Positions 16,060 through 24,383 of a stretch of DNA of 39,288 bases are shown piece by piece. The stretch comes from Lactobacillus sp. UCMA15818 (GTDB lineage: Bacteria > Bacillota > Bacilli > Lactobacillales > Lactobacillaceae): positions 1 to 39,288 of the forward strand of contig NZ_VJYB01000015.1 of the NCBI RefSeq assembly GCF_030400225.1, read 5' to 3'. Within the stretch, counting starts at the first letter, position 1. Each line of letters begins with the position of its first letter. The notes beneath the pieces were generated by a model. It was not told the DNA's origin and made no database searches. It saw nothing but the letters and a program-made list of their open reading frames with translations. Made by a program: the position numbers and the translations under genes.

Positions 16060-16067
16060 TACGAATA
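16060..16067 (+). promoter_or_regulatory. TACGAATA, candidate competence sigma (ComX/SigX) box upstream of comG
   Basis: An exact match to the streptococcal cin-box core, 170 bases ahead of comGA. It lies upstream of the ribokinase terminator hairpin, so a transcript from it would have to pass that hairpin. An 8-base match may be chance. Confidence 0.3.
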
Positions 16068-16087
16068 TTATCTGTATTTCTAAAACT

Positions 16088-16133
16088 AGTTCTGATGTTA
16101 ATTGATGAAAATCAATTAATATCAGAACTTTTT
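16088..16133 (+). terminator. Rho-independent terminator between rbsK and comG
   Basis: AGTTCTGAT-g-TTAATTGAT (16088-16106) pairs with ATCAATTAA-t-ATCAGAACT (16111-16129) around GAAA, followed by TTTTT. Confidence 0.88.
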
Positions 16134-16236
16134 GTTTGGTACGGAATGATTAAAATAAAATTTAATTTTTGAGTTAGTCTTTTTTGTATTGAAAGAGATT
16201 ATTTGCGTACTTAAGATACATGGGAGGTGAAGTAAT

Positions 16237-17199
16237 TTGAATGAAATAATTCAAGAAATATTTGAAGCTGCAATTAAAAAGCATGCGAGTGATATTTCTT
16301 TGTATCCATATGGTGATGTATACGAAATTAGATTAACAATAATGGCAGAGAGTCAGTTTTATCAAGTAATTGATTTTGAAAAAGGCCAGCAAATAATTAA
16401 TAATCTTAAATTTCGGTCTAGTATGTCTTTGAGTGAACACAGAAGACCACAAACAGGAGCGATGACAATTCGTGATGGCATTTATAGTCGCATGGCAAGT
16501 GTTGGTGATTTTTTAGGGCGAGAAGCAATTGTTATTAGACTAATATACCAAAGGATAAGTGATTTGAATGAGTATTTTTTTGAAAAACAGTTGAATTTGA
16601 TTTTGAGCAAAGCACAAAATAAAGGATTGATTTTATTCTCTGGACCGGTCGGATCAGGGAAGACGTCAACGATGTACCAGATTGCTCGTAAAATTGGTCA
16701 GCATGTTATGACAATTGAAGATCCAGTTGAGATTTTTGAACCAAAATTTCTTCAATTACAGGTCAATAATATGGCGCAGATGGATTATCCAGCACTAATA
16801 AAGGCAACACTGAGACATCGCTTTGATGTACTAATAGTGGGAGAAATTCGCGATGAAGAAACAGCCCAAAATACTATAAAAGCAGCATTAAGTGGTCATC
16901 TGGTTCTAAGTACTGTACATGCTTTGAATGCCAGAGGAGTCATCAATAGAATGTTATCTTTCGGAATTAAAAATGCAGATTTGAAACAAACACTGAGACT
17001 GATCAACTATCAAAGATTGATCCCAACTATCCAAAAAGGAAGAAGCAAAGTTTTATTTGAACAACTAATACACAAACAATTAGTAGATATAGAAACTGCT
17101 AATGCCAAAATATCATGTGAATGGGGTGAAAATCTTGAAGAGTGTCTGCAGAATAAAAGGATTACAAAGGATATTTTTGAAAGATTTAAAGAAGGGTAA
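16237..17199 (+). CDS. comGA: ComGA, competence pseudopilus assembly ATPase
   Basis: ComGA powers assembly of the type IV-like pilus that takes DNA to the cell surface. The 320-residue protein is a GspE/PilB-family secretion ATPase: Walker A GPVGSGKTS (136-144), Asp box TIEDPVE (about 156-162), Walker B area LIVGEIRDEETA, and His box ALSGHLVLSTVHA. TTG at 16237 follows a strong GGGAGGTGA. It is the first of seven com genes that overlap or nearly touch. No strong sigma-A promoter is visible in front; a candidate competence box is noted at 16060. Length is that of the short Gram-positive form. Confidence 0.95.
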   Translation: MNEIIQEIFEAAIKKHASDISLYPYGDVYEIRLTIMAESQFYQVIDFEKGQQIINNLKFRSSMSLSEHRRPQTGAMTIRDGIYSRMASVGDFLGREAIVIRLIYQRISDLNEYFFEKQLNLILSKAQNKGLILFSGPVGSGKTSTMYQIARKIGQHVMTIEDPVEIFEPKFLQLQVNNMAQMDYPALIKATLRHRFDVLIVGEIRDEETAQNTIKAALSGHLVLSTVHALNARGVINRMLSFGIKNADLKQTLRLINYQRLIPTIQKGRSKVLFEQLIHKQLVDIETANAKISCEWGENLEECLQNKRITKDIFERFKEG

Positions 17200-18184
17200 T
17201 AAAATTAGTTGGTCAGTCAAACAACAAACTTTATTTTTTAAAACATTGGGTGACTTGATTTATTCTGGTTTTTCATTGAAACAGGCGCTTAATGATATAA
17301 TGATTTTCTTTCCGAAACAAAGCAAAATTTGTAAAGTAATCCAGAAAGAAATAGAAATGGGAAATACTTTTTGTTCAGGATTAGAAGGATTGGTCAATCA
17401 AGACACATATAACCAACTTTTTATTGCAGAAAAATTTGGTTTTCTTCCAAGGAGCTTAAAACAAATTGGTTCATTATGGGAAAAAAGAGAAGAACAAAGA
17501 AGAAAATTAGTAGGAGTACTATTATATCCAGTTATGTTGTTAGTAATGCTAGGTGGAGTGAGTATTGGCATGCATTTTCTATGGCAGCCACAAATGTCAG
17601 ATTTAGGAATAAAGACTGCGGAAAATCATCAGGCCGGTATATGGGGAATACTTGCAATAATTACAAGTTTTAGCTGTATTTTCTATGGAACATGGAGATA
17701 TAACAGATTAACTGCTCTGGGAAAAAAGCAGAGGTTATGCAGGTTACCGGTGATTGGTAATTTATTTAAGGAGTACTATGCATATTACATTACTTTCAAT
17801 CTAGCAATTTTGCTAAAAGAAGGAATGAATATTAAAGAGATTTATTCATTTTTGAAAAAATTCGAGAGAAATACATTTTTATATGAAATTGGTGCAGAGT
17901 TAGGAAATAATTTAGAAGATGGAAAAGACATTCATAAAATGATTGCTAAATATTATTTTTTACCATCAGAAATTAGTTTATTTTTACAAAAAGGCAAGAT
18001 ACTTAGTCAAATTGGGGAAGAATTTTTTTTCTTCTCTGAAATGATTCATAAGAGACTAACAATTCAAATTAATCGTCTGATAGAAATGGTGCAACCAATT
18101 TTATTCATTGTCATTGCAATATTGATAGTTATTACGTATTTAAAAATGTTAACACCAATTTATAATAATTTAGGAGGCGCATAG
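17177..18184 (+). CDS. comGB: ComGB, pseudopilus inner-membrane platform protein
   Basis: A GspF-type polytopic protein on which the pseudopilus is built. Three main membrane segments can be seen: LVGVLLYPVMLLVMLGGVSI, a segment about 40 residues later (GIWGILAIITSFSCIFYGTW) and one near the C-terminus (PILFIVIAILIVITYLKML). The start is taken as TTG at 17177, five bases after AAAGGAT and overlapping comGA by 23 bases; a longer frame open from 17102 has no ribosome site and would overlap much more. With this start the protein has 335 residues, near the usual length. Confidence 0.9.
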   Translation: MKDLKKGNKISWSVKQQTLFFKTLGDLIYSGFSLKQALNDIMIFFPKQSKICKVIQKEIEMGNTFCSGLEGLVNQDTYNQLFIAEKFGFLPRSLKQIGSLWEKREEQRRKLVGVLLYPVMLLVMLGGVSIGMHFLWQPQMSDLGIKTAENHQAGIWGILAIITSFSCIFYGTWRYNRLTALGKKQRLCRLPVIGNLFKEYYAYYITFNLAILLKEGMNIKEIYSFLKKFERNTFLYEIGAELGNNLEDGKDIHKMIAKYYFLPSEISLFLQKGKILSQIGEEFFFFSEMIHKRLTIQINRLIEMVQPILFIVIAILIVITYLKMLTPIYNNLGGA

Positions 18185-18186
18185 CT

Positions 18187-18495
18187 ATGATAAAAAAAGA
18201 AAAAAGATTATCTGGGTTTACGTTAATTGAAATGTCAGTCGTAATTTTTATCATCGGGATTTTACTGTTATTGATAATGCCAAAAATTGGTGCACAAAAA
18301 AATAGTGCACGAAGAATTGGTGGCGAAGCATTTTCAGAAGTTGTTCAAACGCAAGCTGACTTATACAAAAGTGATACTGGTGACTCAGTAGTTTCGCTTG
18401 ACCAATTATATGAAAAAAATTATTTAAACAAGAAACAATATGAAAAAGCAAAAGCTGAAAAAATTGTCATTGATTCTGATGAAGAAACAAAATAA
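18187..18495 (+). CDS. comGC: ComGC, major competence pseudopilin
   Basis: A 102-residue prepilin with a short basic leader ending in the prepilin peptidase site, G at residue 10 followed by FTLIEMSVV; the glutamate at +5 is present. The following 20 or so residues form the hydrophobic pilin helix. ATG at 18187 follows TAGGAGG, two bases after comGB stops. This is the main subunit of the DNA-uptake pilus. No cysteine pair is present, unlike the B. subtilis protein, so a stabilising disulfide is absent. Confidence 0.93.
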   Translation: MIKKEKRLSGFTLIEMSVVIFIIGILLLLIMPKIGAQKNSARRIGGEAFSEVVQTQADLYKSDTGDSVVSLDQLYEKNYLNKKQYEKAKAEKIVIDSDEETK

Positions 18496-18910
18496 AGAGG
18501 GCTTTACGTTAGTAGAAGTTATGGCAGTTCTAAGTATTTCAGTTTTCATGCTGTTAATTTCAATTCATCCTATTCAAAATAAGTATAACGAAATTGCTGA
18601 GGGAATTTTTTGGAAAAAGTTTGATGAGTCATGGATGAGATTAGTTACGATTGTTCCCAAAAACGGACAAAAAGGAAATGTATGCTTTTATAACGATAAA
18701 GCGATTTTTGTAATTAGTAATCAAGAAAAAAAGTATCTTTATTATCCGCAAGGATTGCATTTATACAAGTATCAAAATATTCAAATTTCAGCAAGTGGTC
18801 GAGTAAAAGCAGACACAGTTGTTTTTAATTCTGAGGTGACTAAGTTGAAATATATTATTACTTTCCAACTTGCATGGGGGGATTATCGTATTAAAAAAGA
18901 GAAGAACTAG
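18479..18910 (+). CDS. comGD: ComGD, minor pseudopilin
   Basis: A 143-residue prepilin-like protein: MKKQNKEG followed by FTLVEVMAVLSIS gives a prepilin cleavage site after residue 8 and the N-terminal helix. ATG at 18479 overlaps the end of comGC by 17 bases, as usual in comG operons; the frame is open from an earlier ATG at 18440 but that would leave an abnormally long leader. The rest is a poorly conserved pilin head. Confidence 0.85.
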   Translation: MKKQNKEGFTLVEVMAVLSISVFMLLISIHPIQNKYNEIAEGIFWKKFDESWMRLVTIVPKNGQKGNVCFYNDKAIFVISNQEKKYLYYPQGLHLYKYQNIQISASGRVKADTVVFNSEVTKLKYIITFQLAWGDYRIKKEKN

Positions 18911-19139
18911 CGGTTATTTGCTTGCAGAAGTTGTAATTGAGATGGTCTTATTTTGTGGTTTGATTAGCTTATTTTTTAATGAACAGCGTGTACTTATTGA
19001 ACATGAAAGACAGCAAATAGGTGAGTTGAAAAAAATAGACAAAAATCTAAATATCAGTAAGAAGATGATGATTGTAGGGTATGATGAATTATCGATGACT
19101 GAAAGGCAAAAAATTGATAAATATAAGATTTACAGGTGA
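18870..19139 (+). CDS. comGE: ComGE-like minor pseudopilin
   Basis: An 89-residue (maximum) protein with a basic leader KKRRTSG followed by YLLAEVVIEMVLFCGLISLF, a degenerate prepilin signature with E at +5. The start is uncertain: TTG at 18870 is the only common start codon upstream of the leader, but a GGGGGG ribosome site at 18876-18881 lies after it and would better serve a non-standard start about nine bases downstream. Overlap with comGD is 41 bases if TTG is used. Assignment rests mainly on position in the operon. Confidence 0.7.
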   Translation: MHGGIIVLKKRRTSGYLLAEVVIEMVLFCGLISLFFNEQRVLIEHERQQIGELKKIDKNLNISKKMMIVGYDELSMTERQKIDKYKIYR

Positions 19140-19143
19140 AATA

Positions 19144-19584
19144 ATGAGAAGAAATAATTATGGATTTACATTGTTGGAATCGCTTTTAGCACTTCTGTTG
19201 ACAATTATGATGTTAATAACATTTAGTTTCGCAGTGAGTACAAGCAACAAAATAAGTAAGGAAACAAATGAGCAAGCTTTTTTTAAATGGGAGCAGGCAA
19301 TGGATGTACTATCATATGATTCAATGAGATTGAAATTTGTTAGTCAGAGTGGTAATGTCACAAAATTATATAATGAATCAACAAATAAGGAGTATCTTCT
19401 GTACTTAAAAGATGGCGTCCTCAAGCTGACAGGTGATGAAAGTGGATATCAGCCACTTTTGGATGATGTCAGCTTTTTCAATGCTTCATATGATCAAGAA
19501 GAATACATGTTGAAAATCAGAGTTAAGTTTCACGACAGGGAATATTATAAGGAATTGGTCTTGGCTATTAAAAAAGGAGACTGA
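19144..19584 (+). CDS. comGF: ComGF, minor pseudopilin
   Basis: A 146-residue protein beginning MRRNNYG then FTLLESLLALLLTIMML: prepilin cleavage site after residue 7 and pilin helix. ATG at 19144 follows AGGTGA; the earlier in-frame opening at 19114 lies inside comGE and is rejected. The C-terminal half has the ComGF-type pattern (YYKELVLAIKKGD). It is needed for the pseudopilus in relatives. Confidence 0.87.
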   Translation: MRRNNYGFTLLESLLALLLTIMMLITFSFAVSTSNKISKETNEQAFFKWEQAMDVLSYDSMRLKFVSQSGNVTKLYNESTNKEYLLYLKDGVLKLTGDESGYQPLLDDVSFFNASYDQEEYMLKIRVKFHDREYYKELVLAIKKGD

Positions 19585-19589
19585 AATTT

Positions 19590-19883
19590 TTGAAGAAATC
19601 AAGTGGCTATGTTATTTTATCGGCGCTAACTCTGCTTTTAATCATAGGATTGATTTTTAGTGCACAAATGTATTACTATTATGTGCGTTCATCAGCTTTA
19701 AAGAAAACAATTGATTTTAAAACAGCTGAAATTCTAGTTAATATAGCAAAAACTAATAATATAGCAAACAATGAAGTTATAGAATTTTATGATGGTACTG
19801 TAAAAAAAGATTCAAATAGTTTTAAAATAAATTTGAAATCTGGGGGGAAAATAACAATTATGTTTGATCAACAAGAGGAGTAA
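19590..19883 (+). CDS. comGG: ComGG-like minor pseudopilin
   Basis: A 97-residue protein with leader MKKSSG, then a hydrophobic helix YVILSALTLLLIIGLIFSA, like ComGG proteins, which lack a strict prepilin signature. TTG at 19590 follows AAGGAGAC. It is the last gene of the comG cluster; sequence conservation in this family is low, so the call leans on position. Confidence 0.75.
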   Translation: MKKSSGYVILSALTLLLIIGLIFSAQMYYYYVRSSALKKTIDFKTAEILVNIAKTNNIANNEVIEFYDGTVKKDSNSFKINLKSGGKITIMFDQQEE

Positions 19884-19957
19884 GGATAGTTTGTGGATTG
19901 AAATTATCTTTTTTTTTCGTTAAACTGGTATAGGTTATTATAAATGGAGTGAGAAAA

Positions 19958-20965
19958 ATGAATTTAAAGAAAATAAGTAGTGCCTATAATTTATTTAATA
20001 AAGCGATAAATTTGTTAAAAGAAGATCTAGGTTCTTCATATATGGATGCTCTAGTTGAAACGGGAGACAATTTACTCGAAAAGGGAAAAATAATGGTTGA
20101 GGATGGTAAACCAACAGAAAAAAGCATTAAAGAACTGAAGCTTGTTTATGCAGAATTCTTAACCATCAGTCTTTCGTCAGAGGAAATGAGACAAGTTATT
20201 CAATTTGCATTAGTTAATGCAGGGAAGGTTGACAAGATTCAACCAAATCATCAAATGACACCCGATTCAATTGGATTGTTAATTGCATATTTGCTTGAAC
20301 GGATACTAGGTTCAAGAGAAGAAATTAAGATTTTAGACATTGCAGTCGGCACAGGGAACTTATTGAGTACTTTAGCCAATCATTTGAAGCAAAGTAAAAT
20401 AAAAAAGATTGAATTGTTTGGTGTTGATAATGATGATACAATGCTGGCAGTCGCTGGGATGAGTTTCAAGATGCAACAAATTGAGACTCAGCTATATCAT
20501 CAGGATGCGATTGACAATTTGATAACACCGAAAGTTGATATTGTTTTAAGTGATTTGCCAATAGGATATTATCCAATTGACGAGCGTGTAGTTAATTTTG
20601 AAACCAAGTCGAAGAAAGGACATTCTTTTGTGCATCATTTATTGATTGAACAATCTATGCTGCAGTTGCTTCCAGGCGGATGGGGGATGTTTCTTGTACC
20701 TAAGAAGTTATTTGAGTCAGTTGAAGCAAAAAGCTTGCTTGAAGTAATTCAAAAGCAGGCACACTTTCAAGGAATATTGAATTTACCAGCTGATTTATTT
20801 GCGACACAAGATAGTGCGAAGTCGCTTTTGTTACTACAAAAACGAGGAAATGGAGCAAAACAGGCAAATCCGGTTCTTTTAGGCGGTTTTCCGGCTATCA
20901 AAGATAGAGAGGAATTTACAAAATTTTTACAACAAGTTGATAGCTGGATAAATAAAAATAAGTAA
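19958..20965 (+). CDS. YtxK-like class I SAM-dependent methyltransferase
   Basis: A 335-residue protein with an N-terminal helical domain and a Rossmann methyltransferase domain: SAM motif I ILDIAVGTGNLL (about 127-138) and, in the place of the NPPY motif of N6-adenine methyltransferases, SDLPIGYYP. It resembles the YtxK group found between comG and ackA throughout Firmicutes. The substrate is not established; the motif suggests DNA, RNA or a protein amide nitrogen. ATG at 19958 follows GGAGTGAG; the GTG at 19949 overlaps that site. No restriction enzyme is nearby, arguing against a restriction-modification role. Confidence 0.85.
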   Translation: MNLKKISSAYNLFNKAINLLKEDLGSSYMDALVETGDNLLEKGKIMVEDGKPTEKSIKELKLVYAEFLTISLSSEEMRQVIQFALVNAGKVDKIQPNHQMTPDSIGLLIAYLLERILGSREEIKILDIAVGTGNLLSTLANHLKQSKIKKIELFGVDNDDTMLAVAGMSFKMQQIETQLYHQDAIDNLITPKVDIVLSDLPIGYYPIDERVVNFETKSKKGHSFVHHLLIEQSMLQLLPGGWGMFLVPKKLFESVEAKSLLEVIQKQAHFQGILNLPADLFATQDSAKSLLLLQKRGNGAKQANPVLLGGFPAIKDREEFTKFLQQVDSWINKNK

Positions 20966-21003
20966 ATGTATAAGATTGTTTATTTTAGGAGAAAGAGAAT
21001 AGT

Positions 21004-22197
21004 ATGAAAATATTAGCAGTAAATGCAGGTAGTTCAACCCTAAAGTGGAAATTGTTTAATATGCCTAGTGCAAAAGTAATTGCTCAAGGGCAGATTGAGC
21101 GGATAGGACTTGACAGTGCAGTAGAAACTACTGAATTTGCAGGAAAAAAAATAATTGAACAAATTCAGTCTGATAATCATCAAGAGGCAGTTACTAGACT
21201 TCTTGAGTTGCTTAAAGAATATCAAATTGTCGAGCGACTTGATGAAATTAAGGGTGTTGGACATCGTTTTGTCAATGGAGGGACTGTTTTCAGTAAGTCT
21301 GTGGCCGTAAATGCTGAGGTTTTAGTCAAAATGGAGAAATTGAAAGTTTTAGCTCCTTTGCATAATCCTGCTAATATTATGGCAATCAGAGCATTTAAAA
21401 AAGTCCTCCCGGAAGCACTCAGTGTGGCGGTTTTTGATACCGGATTCCACCAAACGATGCCGGAAGAAAATGTCATATACAGCATTCCTTATGAATTTTA
21501 TAAGAAATATCATGTACAGAAATTTGGAGCCCATGGGATAAGTTATCGGTTTGTGTTTAATAAGTTGTTAGAACTGACAAATAATGTAAACCAGAAAGCT
21601 AAAACAAATACTATTTTAATGCATTTAGGATCAGGTGCTTCGATTTGTGCGGTTAAGCATGGCAAGTCAATAGATACTAGTATGGGCTTCTCTCCCGTTT
21701 CAGGGATTACGATGCAAACTCGATCAGGCGATGTTGATCCATCTTTATTGATATACCTAGAGAATCAATTGGGAGTTAGTTCTACGAGAGTACTTGATAT
21801 TCTAAATAAAGAATCGGGTATTTTAGGAATTTCCGGAATATCTTCAGATATGAGAGAGGTCTTCGCGCAAAAAGATACTAATCATCGTGCTGATCTGGCG
21901 GTTAAGGTATTTATCAATCGAATTGTTAAATATATTGGTTCTTATGCTGCAGAGTTGGGGAGAGTCGATTCACTTGTTTTTACAGGTGGAATTGGTGAAA
22001 ATGTACCATTTATCCGCAGAATGATTTGCGAACAATTAGGTATTTTTGATATTAAACTTGATAATCAGTGTAACGAGGCTGCAATATCTGTGGAACAGAA
22101 GATAAGTAGTACTGATTCTGCAGTTGAGGTGTGGACGATTCCGACAAATGAAGAGTTAATGATTGCCGAAGATGTCTATGAACTGGAGAATAATTAA
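21004..22197 (+). CDS. ackA: Acetate kinase
   Basis: AckA interconverts acetyl phosphate plus ADP with acetate plus ATP, a main ATP-yielding step in lactic acid bacteria. The 397-residue protein shows the family's N-terminal phosphate block VNAGSSTLKWKLF (residues 5-17), VAVFDTGFHQTMP (catalytic Asp region), HLGSGASICA and FTGGIGEN. ATG at 21004 follows TTAGGAGA. It follows the methyltransferase by 38 bases, a conserved order with comG. No cre site is apparent just upstream. Confidence 0.97.
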   Translation: MKILAVNAGSSTLKWKLFNMPSAKVIAQGQIERIGLDSAVETTEFAGKKIIEQIQSDNHQEAVTRLLELLKEYQIVERLDEIKGVGHRFVNGGTVFSKSVAVNAEVLVKMEKLKVLAPLHNPANIMAIRAFKKVLPEALSVAVFDTGFHQTMPEENVIYSIPYEFYKKYHVQKFGAHGISYRFVFNKLLELTNNVNQKAKTNTILMHLGSGASICAVKHGKSIDTSMGFSPVSGITMQTRSGDVDPSLLIYLENQLGVSSTRVLDILNKESGILGISGISSDMREVFAQKDTNHRADLAVKVFINRIVKYIGSYAAELGRVDSLVFTGGIGENVPFIRRMICEQLGIFDIKLDNQCNEAAISVEQKISSTDSAVEVWTIPTNEELMIAEDVYELENN

Positions 22198-22217
22198 AAA
22201 GATCATAATGTATTATT

Positions 22218-22249
22218 AAAAAAACAATCTATGGGTAGATTGTTTTTTT
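22218..22249 (+). terminator. Rho-independent terminator of ackA
   Basis: AAAAAAACAATCTA and TAGATTGTTTTTTT form a 14-bp stem around TGGG; the 3' arm supplies the T-run, so it can also act in reverse. Confidence 0.85.
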
Positions 22250-22329
22250 AATGCAAAATAAGTTGTAAAATATGGAGTAGATATCAGAGACCGGAAAGAA
22301 AATATTTAAATAATTTGAGGGAGGCTGTT

Positions 22330-23709
22330 ATGACTGAAAAGATTACAATTTTACACACAAATGATGTGCATTCACATTTAGAAAATTGGCCTAAAATTAG
22401 AAGATATTTAATAGAAAAAAGGAAAAATTTACAGCTTGAGGGTAATCATGTTTTAATTTTTGACTTAGGAGATGCAATGGATCGCGTACATCCCTTGACC
22501 GAAGCAACTAATGGAAAAGCAAATGTTGAACTCATGAACACGATTAATTATGATGCTGTTACAATCGGAAATAATGAAGGAATTGGTAATTCACATGAAC
22601 AATTAGATAATTTATATCGAAATGCTAACTTCCCGGTTATCCTGGACAATATAAAAAATCAAGATAGTGGGTGTCTTCCTTCATGGGTAAAGACCAGTAA
22701 AATTTTTGAGACTTCATTTGGTACTAAAATTGGTGTTTTGGCGTGCACTGCACCGTTTCCAGCAACATATGAGATGAATAGGTGGTATGCAGAAAAAGTT
22801 GAAAGTGTCCTTCCAAAATTATTGGCAGATTTAAGGGACAAAGCTGATGTAATTATTTTGCTTTCACATCTTGGAATTGATGTTGACCGAGCACTGGCAA
22901 AAAGGTTTAAAGAAATTAATATCATTTTGGGAAGCCACACCCACCATCTTTTGGTCAATGGCGAGGTTGTGAATAAGACGCTAATTTGTGCGGCTGGCAA
23001 ATGGGGACAATATGTTGGAAGAGTTGACTTGGAATGCAATAATAATGAATTGCTTAAAAGCAGTGCAAGTGTAACTGAGGTTGCAAAGTTACCAGAATTC
23101 AATGGTGATTTAAGAGAAATTAACAATTATCAGCAAAAGGGTGAAAAAATGCTGGATAGTAAAAAAGTTGCCTTGTTACCAAAAGATTACCTAGGAATTC
23201 AAAAAGAATGGTCTCCACTCATGCAGGCAAGTCTAAAAGCTGTCGAGGGTGCTACAGGAACAAAAATTGCAATCTTGAATGGTGGTCTTTTTTTAGGTGA
23301 CTTACATCAAGGAATAATATCGAAAAAAGATCTACATCGGATTTTGCCTCATCCAATGCGGGTAATTAATGTTAGATTAAACGGCTATAATTTATGGCGC
23401 TTAATTAGGGAAATGGAAAAAAATCGAAATCATCTGCGAAATACAATTGTAAAGGGAAATGGTTTCAGAGGTAAAGTCTTTGGGGAAATAGTGTATGATG
23501 GAATAAAATATGATTCTCTATCAAAGAATGCTCTAATTCACGAAAGAATGATTGATCCAGGTGCAGATTATGAAATAGCAACGGTGGATAATTTTGTATA
23601 TTGTCCTTTCTTCCCAACATTAGAAATTGCGGGTCATGTGGATTATTTGGGTGATCGTTTTCTGAGAGATATTGTTGGGGATTACTTTGGAGAAAAATTT
23701 CCTGTATAA
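22330..23709 (+). CDS. yunD: YunD-like cytoplasmic metallophosphatase/5'-nucleotidase
   Basis: A 459-residue two-domain enzyme: calcineurin-like metallophosphoesterase domain (HTNDVHSHLE, LGDAMD, IGNNE, LLSHLG, GSHTHH carry the metal ligands) and a C-terminal 5'-nucleotidase domain (IAILNGGLFLGDL). No signal peptide, so it acts in the cytosol, unlike secreted UshA types. ATG at 22330 follows GGGAGG; an earlier opening at 22315 lies ahead of this site. It heads a run yunD, yutD, HAD phosphatase, TIGR01906 gene, whose order is conserved in lactobacilli. Exact nucleotide or sugar-phosphate substrate unknown. Confidence 0.88.
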   Translation: MTEKITILHTNDVHSHLENWPKIRRYLIEKRKNLQLEGNHVLIFDLGDAMDRVHPLTEATNGKANVELMNTINYDAVTIGNNEGIGNSHEQLDNLYRNANFPVILDNIKNQDSGCLPSWVKTSKIFETSFGTKIGVLACTAPFPATYEMNRWYAEKVESVLPKLLADLRDKADVIILLSHLGIDVDRALAKRFKEINIILGSHTHHLLVNGEVVNKTLICAAGKWGQYVGRVDLECNNNELLKSSASVTEVAKLPEFNGDLREINNYQQKGEKMLDSKKVALLPKDYLGIQKEWSPLMQASLKAVEGATGTKIAILNGGLFLGDLHQGIISKKDLHRILPHPMRVINVRLNGYNLWRLIREMEKNRNHLRNTIVKGNGFRGKVFGEIVYDGIKYDSLSKNALIHERMIDPGADYEIATVDNFVYCPFFPTLEIAGHVDYLGDRFLRDIVGDYFGEKFPV

Positions 23710-23736
23710 TAATTTTAGGATTGAGGAGCGTGAAGT

Positions 23737-24372
23737 ATGAACAGTGAGAAGAAAGAACGTCGTGAAGCGCAGTTAGCGAAGAAAGCCGAAACCATTAAGG
23801 CATATGCTAGCGATGTTCAAATGGAAAGTGAGACACAATTATTAATTGATGGTCATCCTTATGCGATTGAAAAAAATTTTCGTGAGGGATTTGATGTTGA
23901 AAAACTTAAGGAACGATTTAGCCAAATACTTGCCAAATATGATTATATCTTAGGCGACTGGGGATATGATCAATTAAGGCTCCATGGCTTTTATGCAACA
24001 AATAGCAAAAAGGGTTTTCCTTCACAAAGCATAGATCATTTACAAGACTATCTTTTAGAATACTGTAATTTTGGTTGTGCATATTTTATATTGCATAATT
24101 TGGATGTTGCTAAACCTGCTAAGAATACTAAAAAGCGACAGAATCGAAATAACAAAAAGAAAAAGATTGATTCCGATTCAAGGGCAGTAAACAAAAAGCC
24201 AAAAGAAGCAGAGCGCAAAAAGAAACCATATATTTCTGAGAAAAAATTTGAAATGCATGAGCGGAAAAATAAAAAAGAAAACATTGCTGTGGCAACTATT
24301 AAGAGAAGCAATGTAAGAAAACGGCACTTTGTTATCAGACAAAAAAATGAGCAAAAAGATTCAAAGGTGTAA
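23737..24372 (+). CDS. yutD: YutD-family protein with a basic C-terminal extension
   Basis: Residues about 30-120 form the conserved YutD (DUF1027) domain: HPYAIEKNFREGFDVEKL, YDYILGDWGYDQLRLHGFY, and the DYLLEYCNFGCAYFILHN end. Its function is unknown. From about residue 125 to the end (211) the protein is extremely rich in Lys, Arg, Asn and Glu with no predicted fold, about double the length of the core domain alone; such tails often bind RNA or DNA, which is only a guess. ATG at 23737 follows GAGGAG. It is 27 bases after yunD and 11 before the HAD gene. Confidence 0.85.
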   Translation: MNSEKKERREAQLAKKAETIKAYASDVQMESETQLLIDGHPYAIEKNFREGFDVEKLKERFSQILAKYDYILGDWGYDQLRLHGFYATNSKKGFPSQSIDHLQDYLLEYCNFGCAYFILHNLDVAKPAKNTKKRQNRNNKKKKIDSDSRAVNKKPKEAERKKKPYISEKKFEMHERKNKKENIAVATIKRSNVRKRHFVIRQKNEQKDSKV

Positions 24373-24383
24373 GAGGAGAGTAA

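Noticed and set aside
19958-20965. Methyltransferase as part of a restriction-modification or phage-defence system
   Set aside because: It sits in the conserved comG-ackA context with no nuclease or specificity gene nearby.
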